NCBI GenBank assembly: GCA_017403885.1
Contig: JAFRDM010000004.1
Location: forward strand, 1-41,392
Source of the DNA: Oscillospiraceae bacterium
GTDB lineage: Bacteria > Bacillota > Clostridia > Oscillospirales > Oscillospiraceae
Direction of reading: 5' to 3'
DNA: 41,392 bases
The notes under the pieces are model-generated. The model did no database searches, was not told where the DNA came from, and worked only from the letters and a program-made list of their open reading frames with translations. The translations under genes were made by a program, and so were the position numbers. Positions 6,506 through 14,061 of this stretch are shown piece by piece (the stretch's first letter is position 1; each line of letters opens with the position of its first letter).

Positions 6506-8209
6506 ATGAAGTTTTCCGAAATGCCCTACAAGAGACCCGATCCCGAGGGGATCAAGAACGAGCTCCGCGACCGGACCGAAAGGCTGAAAAACGCTGCGAG
6601 CTACGCCGAGGCCCGCTCGGTCTTCCTCGAAAAGGAAGAGGGAGAAAAGCCTGTCGATACTGCGGCGACGCTGGCCTATGTGCGTCACTCGATCGACACG
6701 CGCGACGAATTCTACGACGGCGAGGTCGAGTTCTGGGACGAGATCGGCCCGGAGCTTGAGGAATACGAGCAGGCCTGGATCGACGCGATGCTCGCCTCGC
6801 CCTTCCGCGGGGACTTTGAGAAAGAATACGGCGAGCTGCTGTTTGTCAACGCAGAGATCGCGAAGAAGACCTTCTCGCCGGAGATTATCTCCGACATGCA
6901 AAAGGAGAACGAGCTCACGACCGAATACGGCAAGCTGATCGCCTCGGCGCAGGTCCCCTTTGAGGGCGGCGTCTACACGCTCTCACAGCTCGAGCCCTTC
7001 CAGACCGATCCGGACGACGCGCGCCGCCTCGCGGCGTGGAAGGCCAAGGGCCGGTGGTTCAAGGACAACCAAGCGCAGCTCGACCGCCTTTACGACGAGC
7101 TTACGCATCTGCGCGACGCAATGGGCAGAAAGCTCGGCTACGGCGGCTATACACAGCTGGGCTACTACCGCATGGAGCGCAACTGCTGGACCAGGGAGGA
7201 CGTCGAGAAGTTCCGCACGGCCGTGCAGAAGTATCTCGTGCCGGTGGCCGACTCCATCCTGCGCGAGCAGGCGAAGCGCCTCGGCAAGTCCTACCCGCTG
7301 TCGTTCGCGGACGCTGCGCTGAGCTTCCGCAGCGGCAACCCGCGCCCCGTCGGCACGGCCGAGGATATCCTGGCGCAGGGACAGAAGTTTTACGATGAGC
7401 TCTCGCCGGAGACAAGCGAGTTCTTCCGCACGATGCGCGCCGAGGAGCTCATGGACGTGCTCTCCACCGAAGGCAAGGAGGGCGGCGGCTATCAGACCGA
7501 GCTCAAGCTGTATCAGCGCCCCTTCATTTTCGCGAACTTCAACGGCACGCAGGGCGACGTCGAGGTCGTCACGCACGAGGCGGGCCACGCCTTCGCCTAC
7601 TGGATGAACCGCGGCCGCATCCCGACCGAATACGCGGAGCCGACCCTGGAGGCCTGCGAGGTACACTCGATGAGCATGGAGTTCTTCGGCTGGAGGAACG
7701 CCGAGGGCTTCTTCGGCCCCGACGCGAAGAAATTCGTATACAGCCACCTCGCCGACGCGCTGACCTTCATCCCCTATGGCACTATGGTCGACCACTTCCA
7801 GCACATCGTCTACGAGAAGCCGGAGATGACGCCGGCCGAGCGCCATGCGGAGTGGAAGCGCCTGCTCGGGATCTATCAGCCCTGGATGAAGCTCGACGGC
7901 GAGATCCCCTTCTTCGGCGAGGGCGAGGGCTGGCAGCGCCAGAGCCACATCTACGAAGCCCCGTTCTACTACATCGACTACTGCCTCGCGCAGACCGTCG
8001 CGCTGGAGTTCTGGGCGATGATCCAAAAGGATCCCGCCGACGCGTGGGAGCACTATATGGCCTATACGAGGCAGGGCGGCAGCCGCAGCTTCGTTGAGCT
8101 TCTCGAGCATGCGGGTCTCAGGACGCCCTTTGACGAGGAGTGTCTGAGGAGCGTCTGCGAGACCGCGACAACATGGCTCGCCGGCTTTGACCTCACGGGG
8201 ATCGAATGA
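6506..8209 (+). CDS. M3-family oligoendopeptidase (PepF-like)
   Basis: The 567-residue zinc metallopeptidase has the HEAGH active-site motif in VVTHEAGHAFAY (about residue 362), followed by a Glu-rich helix (EPTLEACEVHSMSMEFF) that supplies the third zinc ligand. There is no signal peptide, so it is cytoplasmic and probably trims short peptides. ATG 6506 has AAAAGGAG eight bases upstream; the longer open frame begins inside the ABC-F gene and is rejected. The 40-base gap from the ABC-F gene has no terminator, so readthrough is possible. A 9-bp hairpin without a T-run (8196-8204 with 8211-8219) spans its stop codon. Confidence 0.93.
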   Translation: MKFSEMPYKRPDPEGIKNELRDRTERLKNAASYAEARSVFLEKEEGEKPVDTAATLAYVRHSIDTRDEFYDGEVEFWDEIGPELEEYEQAWIDAMLASPFRGDFEKEYGELLFVNAEIAKKTFSPEIISDMQKENELTTEYGKLIASAQVPFEGGVYTLSQLEPFQTDPDDARRLAAWKAKGRWFKDNQAQLDRLYDELTHLRDAMGRKLGYGGYTQLGYYRMERNCWTREDVEKFRTAVQKYLVPVADSILREQAKRLGKSYPLSFADAALSFRSGNPRPVGTAEDILAQGQKFYDELSPETSEFFRTMRAEELMDVLSTEGKEGGGYQTELKLYQRPFIFANFNGTQGDVEVVTHEAGHAFAYWMNRGRIPTEYAEPTLEACEVHSMSMEFFGWRNAEGFFGPDAKKFVYSHLADALTFIPYGTMVDHFQHIVYEKPEMTPAERHAEWKRLLGIYQPWMKLDGEIPFFGEGEGWQRQSHIYEAPFYYIDYCLAQTVALEFWAMIQKDPADAWEHYMAYTRQGGSRSFVELLEHAGLRTPFDEECLRSVCETATTWLAGFDLTGIE

Positions 8210-8254
8210 ACGATCCCCGGTAAACAGCGCGCGAAGAAAACGAAAGGAAACACG

Positions 8255-8314
8255 GTGAACGCCGCACGCAGACCGATCCGCGGGAGCGAAAGCGGCCGCG
8301 AACAACAAAACTGA
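8255..8314 (+). other. possible 19-codon mini-ORF in leader
   Basis: GTG 8255 is preceded by AAAGGAA and encodes a short Arg-rich peptide (starts MNAARRPIRG) ending at TGA 8312-8314. It lies between the oligoendopeptidase and the DUF1062 gene. It may be a leader peptide or chance. Confidence 0.2.
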
Positions 8315-8330
8315 CAAGGAGCAGGGTTTT

Positions 8331-8360
8331 ATGACCAGAAAGTATGTAACAGCTCAGTAG
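8331..8360 (+). other. possible 9-codon leader peptide overlapping a hairpin
   Basis: AAGGAG (8316-8321) precedes ATG 8331; the ORF reads MTRKYVTAQ and stops at TAG. Its last codons lie in AGCTCAG (8351-8357), which can pair with CTGAGCT (8362-8368). That segment can instead pair with AGCTCAG at 8392-8398. The reading frame stays open past the TAG for 13 more codons to TGA 8400-8402. Confidence 0.35.
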
Positions 8361-8430
8361 TCTGAGCTTAAATCCAACATGATCCGACCTGAGCTCAGAT
8401 GAAGCCTTTTCATGATCAACGGAGGGCGTA

Positions 8431-8814
8431 ATGAGCTTTACGGGGGCGGACAGAGTCCCGCCCGAAGAACGACAGACAGAGCATGGCGCGGGGAGTGAAA
8501 CCGACGCCGCTCAGATCCGGGTATTCCACCGCTGCGGAGGCTGCGGGAAAAAACAGGAGTTTGTGAACAGCGGAAAATTCAGAGTAAACGCCAACGGGAA
8601 AAATGTGGACGTGTGGCTGATTTACCGCTGCAAAAAATGCAAGCATTCCTGGAACCTCACGGTCTATGAGAGAACAAGGCCCGGCAGGATCCCGACGGAG
8701 CTGTATGAGGCGTTTCAGGCCAACGATCCGGACACCGCCATGGAATACGGCAGGAACCTTGCGTTCCTGAAAAGGAACCGCGCCGAATTCGATTCGCGCG
8801 GGGTCGGCCGCTGA
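8431..8814 (+). CDS. DUF1062-type zinc-ribbon-like protein, short form
   Basis: The 127 residues contain a CGGCGKK and a CKKCKH pair (two CxxC pairs spaced like a zinc ribbon) around FRVNANGKNVDVWLIYRC and SWNLTVYERTRPG, wording typical of DUF1062 proteins of unknown function. Family members known to me are nearer 200 residues, so the C-terminal part appears to be missing. The final residues (GVGR) are encoded inside the terminator stem. GGAGGG at 8421-8426 supports the ATG. An unusual leader with mini-ORFs and competing inverted repeats precedes it. The function is unknown. Confidence 0.75.
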   Translation: MSFTGADRVPPEERQTEHGAGSETDAAQIRVFHRCGGCGKKQEFVNSGKFRVNANGKNVDVWLIYRCKKCKHSWNLTVYERTRPGRIPTELYEAFQANDPDTAMEYGRNLAFLKRNRAEFDSRGVGR

Positions 8815-8833
8815 ACAGCGGCCGACTTTTTTT
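8803..8833 (+). terminator. terminator enclosing the DUF1062 stop codon
   Basis: A perfect 10-bp stem (8803-8812 with 8817-8826), a 4-base loop and TTTTTTT. The TGA stop (8812-8814) lies at the top of the stem. Confidence 0.9.
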
Positions 8834-8890
8834 GCCGCAGGGGGCGTTCACGGAAGGTCCGCTTTTTCCCGGAAATATCGCACAAAGCTC

Positions 8891-8918
8891 TTGACAATCG
8901 GCGAAATCCCGATATAAT
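8891..8918 (+). promoter_or_regulatory. consensus promoter of rpsF-ssb-rpsR
   Basis: Consensus TTGACA (8891-8896) and TATAAT (8913-8918) are separated by 16 bp, as expected for a strong ribosomal protein promoter. Confidence 0.92.
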
Positions 8919-8924
8919 AATATG

Positions 8925-8973
8925 GCCTGTCCGTACAGGCAAATATCCTTGCTCCCGACAAAGAGCGGGGGCC
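8925..8973 (+). promoter_or_regulatory. rpsF leader, candidate S6:S18 autoregulatory RNA
   Basis: The leader has a small hairpin (8925-8930 with 8935-8940), then a stem CCTTGCTC (8947-8954) with GAGCGGGG (8963-8970), including two G-U pairs, closing a loop CCGACAAA. A CCG in this loop is the hallmark of the known S6:S18 binding motif in rpsF leaders. The ribosome binding site follows at 8984-8990. Assignment is by pattern only. Confidence 0.5.
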
Positions 8974-8997
8974 AATTGACCAGAAGGAGGTGCAACC

Positions 8998-9294
8998 ATG
9001 GCAAAAGCAAGCGAAAAGTACGAGGTTATGTACATCATCAACCCCAATCTCTCCGAGGAGGAGACCGCGGCGGTTGTTGAGAAGTTCAAGGCACTTGTTG
9101 AGGCTAATGGTACGCTCGACGAAATCGAGGAGATGGGTAAGCGCAAGCTCGCTTACGAGATCAACTACATTTCCGAGGGCTACTATGTGCTGATGAAGTT
9201 CACCAGCGCCCCGGAATTCCCCGCGGAGCTGGACCGTATCCTCGGGATCACCGACGGCATCCTGCGCCGCCTGATCACCATGCGCGCGGAATAA
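8998..9294 (+). CDS. rpsF: 30S ribosomal protein S6
   Basis: The 98-residue protein begins with KYEVMYIINPNLSEEE and contains GKRKLAYEINYISEGYYVLMKF, the standard beta-alpha-beta S6 fold. It binds 16S rRNA in the platform of the small subunit as a dimer with S18. It is first of the conserved rpsF-ssb-rpsR operon, follows a consensus promoter and a possible autoregulatory leader, and has an AAGGAGG ribosome binding site. Length is normal for the family. Confidence 0.97.
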   Translation: MAKASEKYEVMYIINPNLSEEETAAVVEKFKALVEANGTLDEIEEMGKRKLAYEINYISEGYYVLMKFTSAPEFPAELDRILGITDGILRRLITMRAE

Positions 9295-9304
9295 GGAGAG
9301 GACC

Positions 9305-9754
9305 ATGCTCAACCACATCACGATCATGGGCCGTCTTACCCGCGACCCGGAACTGCGCATGACGCAGTCCCAGACGCAGGTCGCGTCCTTCACGCTCGCT
9401 GTCGACCGCGATTTCGGCGGCCGCGACGGCGGCGAGAAGCAGACCGATTTCATTGACTGCGTCGCATGGCGTCAGACCGCCGAGTTCGTCGGCAAGTATT
9501 TCTCGAAGGGCCGCATGGCAGTCGTCTCCGGACGTCTGCAGAGCCGGAAATGGGAAGACCGTGAAGGCAACAAGCGGACCAGCTGGGAAGTTGTCGCCGA
9601 CAACGTCTACTTCGGCGACAGCCGCCGCGACGGCGGAGATTCCGGCGACAGCCGCAGCTATACGAGAGACTACGAAGCCCCGAAGAGCAGCCCCAAGCCG
9701 GCCGCTTCTCCCTTCGAGGATCTCGGCGGCGACGACGGTGAATTACCGTTCTAA
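9305..9754 (+). CDS. ssb: single-stranded DNA-binding protein
   Basis: This 149-residue SSB has an N-terminal OB fold (MLNHITIMGRLTRDPELR, then FTLAVDR, to about residue 105), a flexible Gly/Ser/Asp-rich linker, and the acidic tail ending DDGELPF, which recruits replication and repair partners. It coats single-stranded DNA in replication and recombination. Position between rpsF and rpsR is conserved across Firmicutes. It starts 10 bases after rpsF with GGAGAGG as binding site. Confidence 0.97.
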   Translation: MLNHITIMGRLTRDPELRMTQSQTQVASFTLAVDRDFGGRDGGEKQTDFIDCVAWRQTAEFVGKYFSKGRMAVVSGRLQSRKWEDREGNKRTSWEVVADNVYFGDSRRDGGDSGDSRSYTRDYEAPKSSPKPAASPFEDLGGDDGELPF

Positions 9755-9778
9755 TTAACTGAAGGAGGATACGAGCCA

Positions 9779-10018
9779 ATGGCTTTCGACAAAAACAACC
9801 CCAAGACCCATAAGCGCAGAAAAGTCTGCCAGTTCTGCGTCGATAAGGCCACCTTCATCGACTACAAGGACACTGCGAAGCTCCGCCACTACCTGTCCGA
9901 GCGCGGCAAGATCCTGCCCCGCCGTACGACCGGTACCTGCGCGATGCATCAGCGCGAGCTGACCGAGGCGATCAAGCGTTCCCGCCAGATCGCTCTCCTG
10001 CCTTACGTGCTTGACTGA
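9779..10018 (+). CDS. rpsR: 30S ribosomal protein S18
   Basis: The 79-residue basic protein contains KVCQFC near residue 16, [23 protein letters not shown], and [10 protein letters not shown], the S18 signature. The CxxC pair plus later Cys and His suggest a zinc-binding form of S18. It pairs with S6 on the 30S platform and may take part in autoregulation through the rpsF leader. It is the last gene of the operon, 24 bases after ssb, with GGAGG upstream and a strong terminator after. Confidence 0.97.
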   Translation: MAFDKNNPKTHKRRKVCQFCVDKATFIDYKDTAKLRHYLSERGKILPRRTTGTCAMHQRELTEAIKRSRQIALLPYVLD

Positions 10019-10030
10019 TTTTCAGTACGC

Positions 10031-10065
10031 AAAAAAACTCCCTTCCGTGAGGAAGGGAGTTTTTT
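10031..10065. terminator. bidirectional terminator between rpsR and birA
   Basis: A 10-bp stem (10037-10046 with 10051-10060) is flanked by six or more A on the left and T on the right, so it can stop transcription from both converging operons. Confidence 0.92.
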
Positions 10066-10083
10066 GCGTTTGGGATCCCTACG

Positions 10084-10827
10084 CTACGCCCCGTACAGGC
10101 CGCGCACGGAGACCTCGCCGAAGCGCAGGGCCTCTTCGGCGCCGTCCGAGAAGCGGACGAGCAGGGAATAGTCGTCGCCGACCCGCAGAGCAAAACCCCG
10201 CCGCTCGCCGACGATCACCTCGCGTCCGCAGCTGGCGCAGCGGGAACGGTATTCCTCCAGCGCGGCGCCTGCGTCGGAGAGCCATGCGGCGTAAAGCCCG
10301 TCCAGCTCGCGCAGCAGCGCTTCGGCCAGCGCATGCAGATCGACGCGCCGCCCCGATGCTTCGGCGATCGAGCCGGCAATGGGACGCAGCTCCTCGGGGA
10401 AGGAGGCCGTGTTGGCGTTGATCCCGATGCCGACGATCACGCAGGGCTTTTCTCCGCCGAGCACGCTCTCGACGAGGATACCGCAGATCTTCTTTCCGTC
10501 CAGCAGCACGTCGTTGGGCCACTTGATGCCGCAATGCACCCCGCAGAGTTCGTCCACGGCCCGGCAGACCGCAACCGCGGCTGCGGGGGTCAGCGTCGGC
10601 AGACGCTCCGGATCTGTTTCCGGCCGCAGCAGTACGGACAGATACAGCCCGCCCTCGGGCGAGAGAAAGCTGCGGCCCATGCGCCCGCGCCCCGCGCTCT
10701 GCGAGGCGGCGACGACGGCGGTTCCGTCCGCGGCGGTGTCCGCCATGCGGCGCAGATAAAGATTGGTCGAGTCGACGCAGTCCTCAAACAGAACGGGGGA
10801 GGCGCGCGAAACGGACGCCGCGCTCAC
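10084..10827 (-). CDS. birA: biotin--[acetyl-CoA-carboxylase] ligase, catalytic domain only
   Basis: The 247-residue protein has the biotin-ligase signature AGRGRMGRSF (biotin-AMP loop), KWPNDVLLDGKKICGILVE and GIGINAN. It activates biotin with ATP and attaches it to carboxylase lysines. There is no N-terminal winged-helix, so it is a ligase without repressor function. The frame is open further upstream, but the GTG at 10827 overlaps the stop of the phosphatase gene (GTGA), and the longer form would run inside that gene. A C-terminal SH3-like domain occupies about the last 50 residues. Confidence 0.92.
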   Translation of the reverse strand: MSAASVSRASPVLFEDCVDSTNLYLRRMADTAADGTAVVAASQSAGRGRMGRSFLSPEGGLYLSVLLRPETDPERLPTLTPAAAVAVCRAVDELCGVHCGIKWPNDVLLDGKKICGILVESVLGGEKPCVIVGIGINANTASFPEELRPIAGSIAEASGRRVDLHALAEALLRELDGLYAAWLSDAGAALEEYRSRCASCGREVIVGERRGFALRVGDDYSLLVRFSDGAEEALRFGEVSVRGLYGA

Positions 10828-11612
10828 AGCACCGTCTCCGCAAGGCGCAGGAACTCCCGCATGACCGCCTCCGACGCGGCCGTGACGACGCTGCTCTTCT
10901 CGCCGGTATAGGGCAGGGGTTTCCCCTCGGCCGTTCGGCACACGCCGCCCGCCTCCTCGACGAGGAGCGCGCCCGCCGCATAGTCCCACAGGGAGAGATG
11001 CAGTTCAAAGGACAGGCCCGCGCGCCCTGCGGCGACGCTGCACAGATCCAGCTCGGCCGTGCCTTCGCGCCGCAGATCGAGACTGTGCTCGAACACCGTG
11101 CGGGCAAGCGCAAAGGTCTTTTCCGCCAGATCGGTGCGGTAGGGCGAGGTGCCGAAGCAGACTACGGAGTTTTCCAGATCGTCCGCCGCCGTGCGGATGG
11201 GGCGGCCGTTGAGGAAGGCGCCGCCGCCGCGCACGGCGTGAAACAGCTCGTCGAGGTAGGGATTGTAGACCGCGGCGGCGAGCGTCTTTCCGAAGGAGGC
11301 GTACGCTACCGCGATACAGCTGTGGGAAAAGCCGCGGACAAAATTCATCGTCCCGTCGATGGGGTCGATAATGAAAACGTGTTCGCTGTCGAGCTTTTCC
11401 TGCTCGTCCAGCTCCTCACAGAAGAAATGCGCCTGGGGAAGCGCGGCGCGCAGCTCGCCGATCAGCTGCTCCTGCACGCGGCGGTCGTATTCGGTCACGA
11501 CGTCGCGCGCGCCGGTCTTGTTCTCGGTGAGGATATCGTGCGCCCGCAGCATCAGCCTGGCGGCCCGGCGCTCGGCCTCGCACATAAGAAGGCAGATCTC
11601 GTTGACAGTCAT
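10824..11612 (-). CDS. inositol monophosphatase family protein
   Basis: The 262-residue protein has IDPIDGTMNFVRGF (metal and phosphate site, about residues 80-94) and LWDYAAGALLVEEAGG near residue 210, the two signatures of the inositol-monophosphatase/SuhB family. These magnesium-dependent enzymes hydrolyse inositol phosphates or related sugar phosphates. The substrate here is unknown. The first acidic ligand region reads CEELDEQ. It is first in a two-gene unit with birA and starts with AGGAAGG before a T-rich spacer. A weak -10 (TATACT on the minus strand, 11655-11650) lies upstream. Confidence 0.9.
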   Translation of the reverse strand: MTVNEICLLMCEAERRAARLMLRAHDILTENKTGARDVVTEYDRRVQEQLIGELRAALPQAHFFCEELDEQEKLDSEHVFIIDPIDGTMNFVRGFSHSCIAVAYASFGKTLAAAVYNPYLDELFHAVRGGGAFLNGRPIRTAADDLENSVVCFGTSPYRTDLAEKTFALARTVFEHSLDLRREGTAELDLCSVAAGRAGLSFELHLSLWDYAAGALLVEEAGGVCRTAEGKPLPYTGEKSSVVTAASEAVMREFLRLAETVL

Positions 11613-11692
11613 AAAAAAACCTTCCTGTTTCTGAAAATGGATCGATATCAGTATAGCACTTTGCGGAAAAGAAAGAAAGAGGCGGAACGAGA

Positions 11693-11902
11693 ATGAAGTT
11701 CATCCCTTACGACAAACTCTCAAAAAAGAAAAAGCGCGAGCTCGACCGCCGGAAACGCGGCGATTGGGGCGGCCTGAGCCCCGTGACGCGCCGCGCGGAA
11801 AAGGCGAAGGTCTACAAGAGAGAAAGGATCCGCCCCTACGACGACGGAGAGGCGGATCCTTTTTGCCGGTTACAAAACAAAGTCCTTTTAACAGGACAGT
11901 GA
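11693..11902 (+). CDS. small basic protein whose reading frame runs through its terminator
   Basis: The product begins MKFIPYDKLSKKKKRELD and continues KRGDWGGLSPVTRR, wording I associate with a conserved small, Lys/Arg-rich family in Clostridia without known function. GGCGGAACGAG precedes the ATG. The nominal ORF has 69 codons, but a strong terminator (11826-11864) begins at codon 45 and its T-run covers codons 56-58, before the stop at 11900-11902. Most transcripts should therefore end without a stop codon and encode about 57 residues. The arrangement is the same as in the ribosome-rescue factors ArfA and BrfA. Whether this protein has that role is inference. Confidence 0.7.
   Translation: MKFIPYDKLSKKKKRELDRRKRGDWGGLSPVTRRAEKAKVYKRERIRPYDDGEADPFCRLQNKVLLTGQ
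11826..11864 (+). terminator. terminator inside the small basic protein ORF
   Basis: GGATCCGCC (11826-11834) pairs with GGCGGATCC (11851-11859) and is followed by a T-run (11860-11864). It lies 36 bases upstream of the ORF's stop codon. Confidence 0.85.
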
Positions 11903-11914
11903 TTTTGATATAAT
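11888..11914 (+). promoter_or_regulatory. extended -10 promoter of the WYL operon
   Basis: TGATATAAT gives an extended -10 (TATAAT at 11909-11914). The -35 is weak (TTAACA at 11888-11893, 15 bp). A GTCCT/AGGAC inverted repeat (11882-11886 with 11893-11897) overlaps the -35 and could be an operator. Confidence 0.65.
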
Positions 11915-11948
11915 GGACCGGGAAACAAGAGAAAGCGAGGCGGGAAAT

Positions 11949-12941
11949 ATGGCAAGATCCCAAAAGCAGAAGCTCAAGCTGCTGTATCTGATGCAGTATC
12001 TCACCCAGCACTCCGACGAGGCGCACCCCGTCGGCATCGCGCAGATGGTGGAAATGCTCGCCGCGCACGGCATCCTCGCCGAGCGCAAGAGCCTGTACGG
12101 CGATCTGGAAGCGCTGCGGGAATTCGGGCTGGACATCGTGCAGGCGCGCGGCAAGACGGTAGGCTATTACGTCGGCACGCGGGAGTTTGAACTGCCGGAG
12201 CTCAAGCTGCTCGTAGACAGCGTGCAGTCCTCCAAATTTATCACCCAGCGCAAGACCCTCGCGCTGATCCGCAAGATCGAAAGCCTCGCGAGCGTGCACG
12301 ATGCGGTCCTGCTCCAGCGGCAGGTCTATGTGCGCAACCGCGTCAAGAGCATGAACGAGAGCGTCTACTACAACGTCGACGAGATCTCCTCGGCCATCAC
12401 GGCGGACAAAAAAATCCGCTTTCTGTATTTCGAGTACACGGTAAAAAAAGAGCGGCGCTATCGCCGCGACGGGGCCTTTTACGAGCTGAGTCCCTACGCG
12501 CTGATGTGGGACGACGAAAACTATTACATGCTCGCTTACGACGCCGAGACCGAGCAGATCCGCCACTATCGCGTGGACAAGATGACGCAGATCTCCACGC
12601 TCGAGAGCTTCCGCGACGGCAGGGAGGCCTTCAAAAAGGTGGACATGTCGGCCTATACGAAGAAAGTTTTCGGCATGTTTGCCGGCGAGGCCGAGACCGT
12701 CCGTCTGCGTTTTTCCAACCATCTCGCCGGCGCGGTGATCGACCGCTTTGGCCGCGATGTGATGCTGATCCGCGAGGACGACGAGCACTTTTCCGTCTCG
12801 ATCGAGGCCGTCGTCAGCCCGCAGTTCTACGCCTGGGTCTTCGGGTTCGGCACGGAGGCGGAGATCCTCTCGCCCGCGCATGTGCGCGACGGCATGGCGG
12901 ATGTGGCTGCATCGGTGCTGAAAGCTTACCGAAAGGACTGA
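11949..12941 (+). CDS. WYL-domain transcriptional regulator
   Basis: The 330-residue protein has an N-terminal winged helix-turn-helix (about residues 1-85: KLKLLYLMQYL, then ERKSLYGDLEALREFG) and a central WYL domain (about 140-220) with KKIRFLYFEY and YELSPYALMWDDENYYMLAYD. A C-terminal WCX-like part follows. WYL domains sense nucleic-acid or nucleotide ligands in several regulators. ATG 11949 has GAGGCGGG upstream and matches where the HTH domain usually begins; an ATG at 11913 overlaps the promoter and is less likely. It opens a tight operon with a phospholipase-like gene and three acetyltransferases. Confidence 0.88.
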   Translation: MARSQKQKLKLLYLMQYLTQHSDEAHPVGIAQMVEMLAAHGILAERKSLYGDLEALREFGLDIVQARGKTVGYYVGTREFELPELKLLVDSVQSSKFITQRKTLALIRKIESLASVHDAVLLQRQVYVRNRVKSMNESVYYNVDEISSAITADKKIRFLYFEYTVKKERRYRRDGAFYELSPYALMWDDENYYMLAYDAETEQIRHYRVDKMTQISTLESFRDGREAFKKVDMSAYTKKVFGMFAGEAETVRLRFSNHLAGAVIDRFGRDVMLIREDDEHFSVSIEAVVSPQFYAWVFGFGTEAEILSPAHVRDGMADVAASVLKAYRKD

Positions 12942-12945
12942 GAAC

Positions 12946-13587
12946 GTGGCGCAGAGAACGATCCACTATCTCATCGGCGAGGAGCTGATCGGCCTGGGCG
13001 TGCGCGACGTAGACCGCTTTCGCGTCGGCAACGTGCTGCCGGATGCGATCGAGGATCTCGTCTATCGGAACCTGACGCATTATCAATCCGACGCCCTGCT
13101 CGGCGGACGGAGCGTGCGCTTTTCCGACTTTGAGCGTTTCCGCCGCGAGTTCGCCCCGCTCGTCGAGACCGACGGGCTGTATTTGGGCTATTACATGCAC
13201 CTCGTCGAGGACGCCTGCTACCGCCGCTTTTGGAAAAAGATCGGCTTCCCGGAAAGGCATATGACGCGGGAAAAAGTCGCGGTGCTGCACAACGACTATC
13301 ATCTGCTCAACGCGTATATCGTGCGGAGCCGGGGCCTGCGCGACGAGCTCGTTTTTCCCGCGGGCTTTGAGCGCGAGCCGATCAACCGCCTGTATCCCTT
13401 TCTGCTGAAGGATTTCCTGGAGGAGATGCGCGGCGATTTCACCGAGGATCCACAGGGCACGACGCACTATATGACCGAGGCGCTGCTGGAGGAGTATCTT
13501 TCCGGCGCGATGGACGTCTGCCGCGACGCGCTGCGGCGCATTCTCTCCGGTGAAGAACCGCTCGATGCGCGCAGTCTGACATGGTGA
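12946..13587 (+). CDS. zinc-dependent phospholipase C-like hydrolase
   Basis: The 213 residues show His and Asp positions spaced as in the zinc-dependent phospholipase C/S1-P1 nuclease-like fold: HYLIGEEL near the start, RVGNVLPDA (about residues 26-34), LTHYQ, and GYYMHLVEDACYRRFW (about 85-100). No signal peptide is seen, so it is probably cytoplasmic, unlike secreted phospholipases. It starts with GTG 12946, four bases after the WYL gene, and is followed by a GNAT gene after nine. The substrate is unknown. The DUF6765-like protein at 2353-3519 may be a distant relative. Confidence 0.7.
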   Translation: MAQRTIHYLIGEELIGLGVRDVDRFRVGNVLPDAIEDLVYRNLTHYQSDALLGGRSVRFSDFERFRREFAPLVETDGLYLGYYMHLVEDACYRRFWKKIGFPERHMTREKVAVLHNDYHLLNAYIVRSRGLRDELVFPAGFEREPINRLYPFLLKDFLEEMRGDFTEDPQGTTHYMTEALLEEYLSGAMDVCRDALRRILSGEEPLDARSLTW

Positions 13588-13596
13588 GGAGAAAAA

Positions 13597-14049
13597 ATGA
13601 GCGAGCTTGCATACGTCACGCTCCGGGAACGCCCGGAGCTGAAAGGAAAGGCCGCGGCGTGGTTCAGCGGCAAATGGGGCGTGCCGGAGGAGGCGTACCT
13701 CGAGTGCATGGACGCCTATCTCGCGGCCGAGACCGAGTACGGCTGGTATCTCTGCCTTGACGGCGAGGAGATCGTCGGCGGCATGGGCGTGATCGACAAC
13801 GACTTTCACGACCGCAAGGACCTCTTCCCCAACGTCTGCGCCGTCTATACCGAGGAGGCGTACCGCGGCCGCGGCGTCGCGGGGCGGCTGCTGGACCTCA
13901 CGGTGGAGGATCTGCGCGCGCACGGCGTCAGTCCGGTCTATCTCGTCACGGACCACACGGGCTTTTACGAGCGCTGCGGCTGGGAATTCTTCTGCTTTGC
14001 GCAGGGCGACGGCGAGGACCACCCGACGAGGCTGTATATCCACCGATAG
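13597..14049 (+). CDS. GNAT acetyltransferase (first of three)
   Basis: This 150-residue GNAT protein has the acetyl-CoA loop in VYTEEAYRGRGVAGRLLDL (about residues 86-104) and the late beta-strand pattern HTGFYERCGWEFF. The substrate is unknown. GGAG lies nine bases before the ATG. It is part of the WYL-led gene row. Confidence 0.85.
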   Translation: MSELAYVTLRERPELKGKAAAWFSGKWGVPEEAYLECMDAYLAAETEYGWYLCLDGEEIVGGMGVIDNDFHDRKDLFPNVCAVYTEEAYRGRGVAGRLLDLTVEDLRAHGVSPVYLVTDHTGFYERCGWEFFCFAQGDGEDHPTRLYIHR

Positions 14050-14061
14050 AGGAGAATAGCC

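Noticed and set aside
8358..8402. TAG read as an amino acid (recoding) in the 8331 frame
   Set aside because: The frame has only 23 sense codons in total and no sign of a pyrrolysine system is in the window; ordinary termination or gene decay is simpler.
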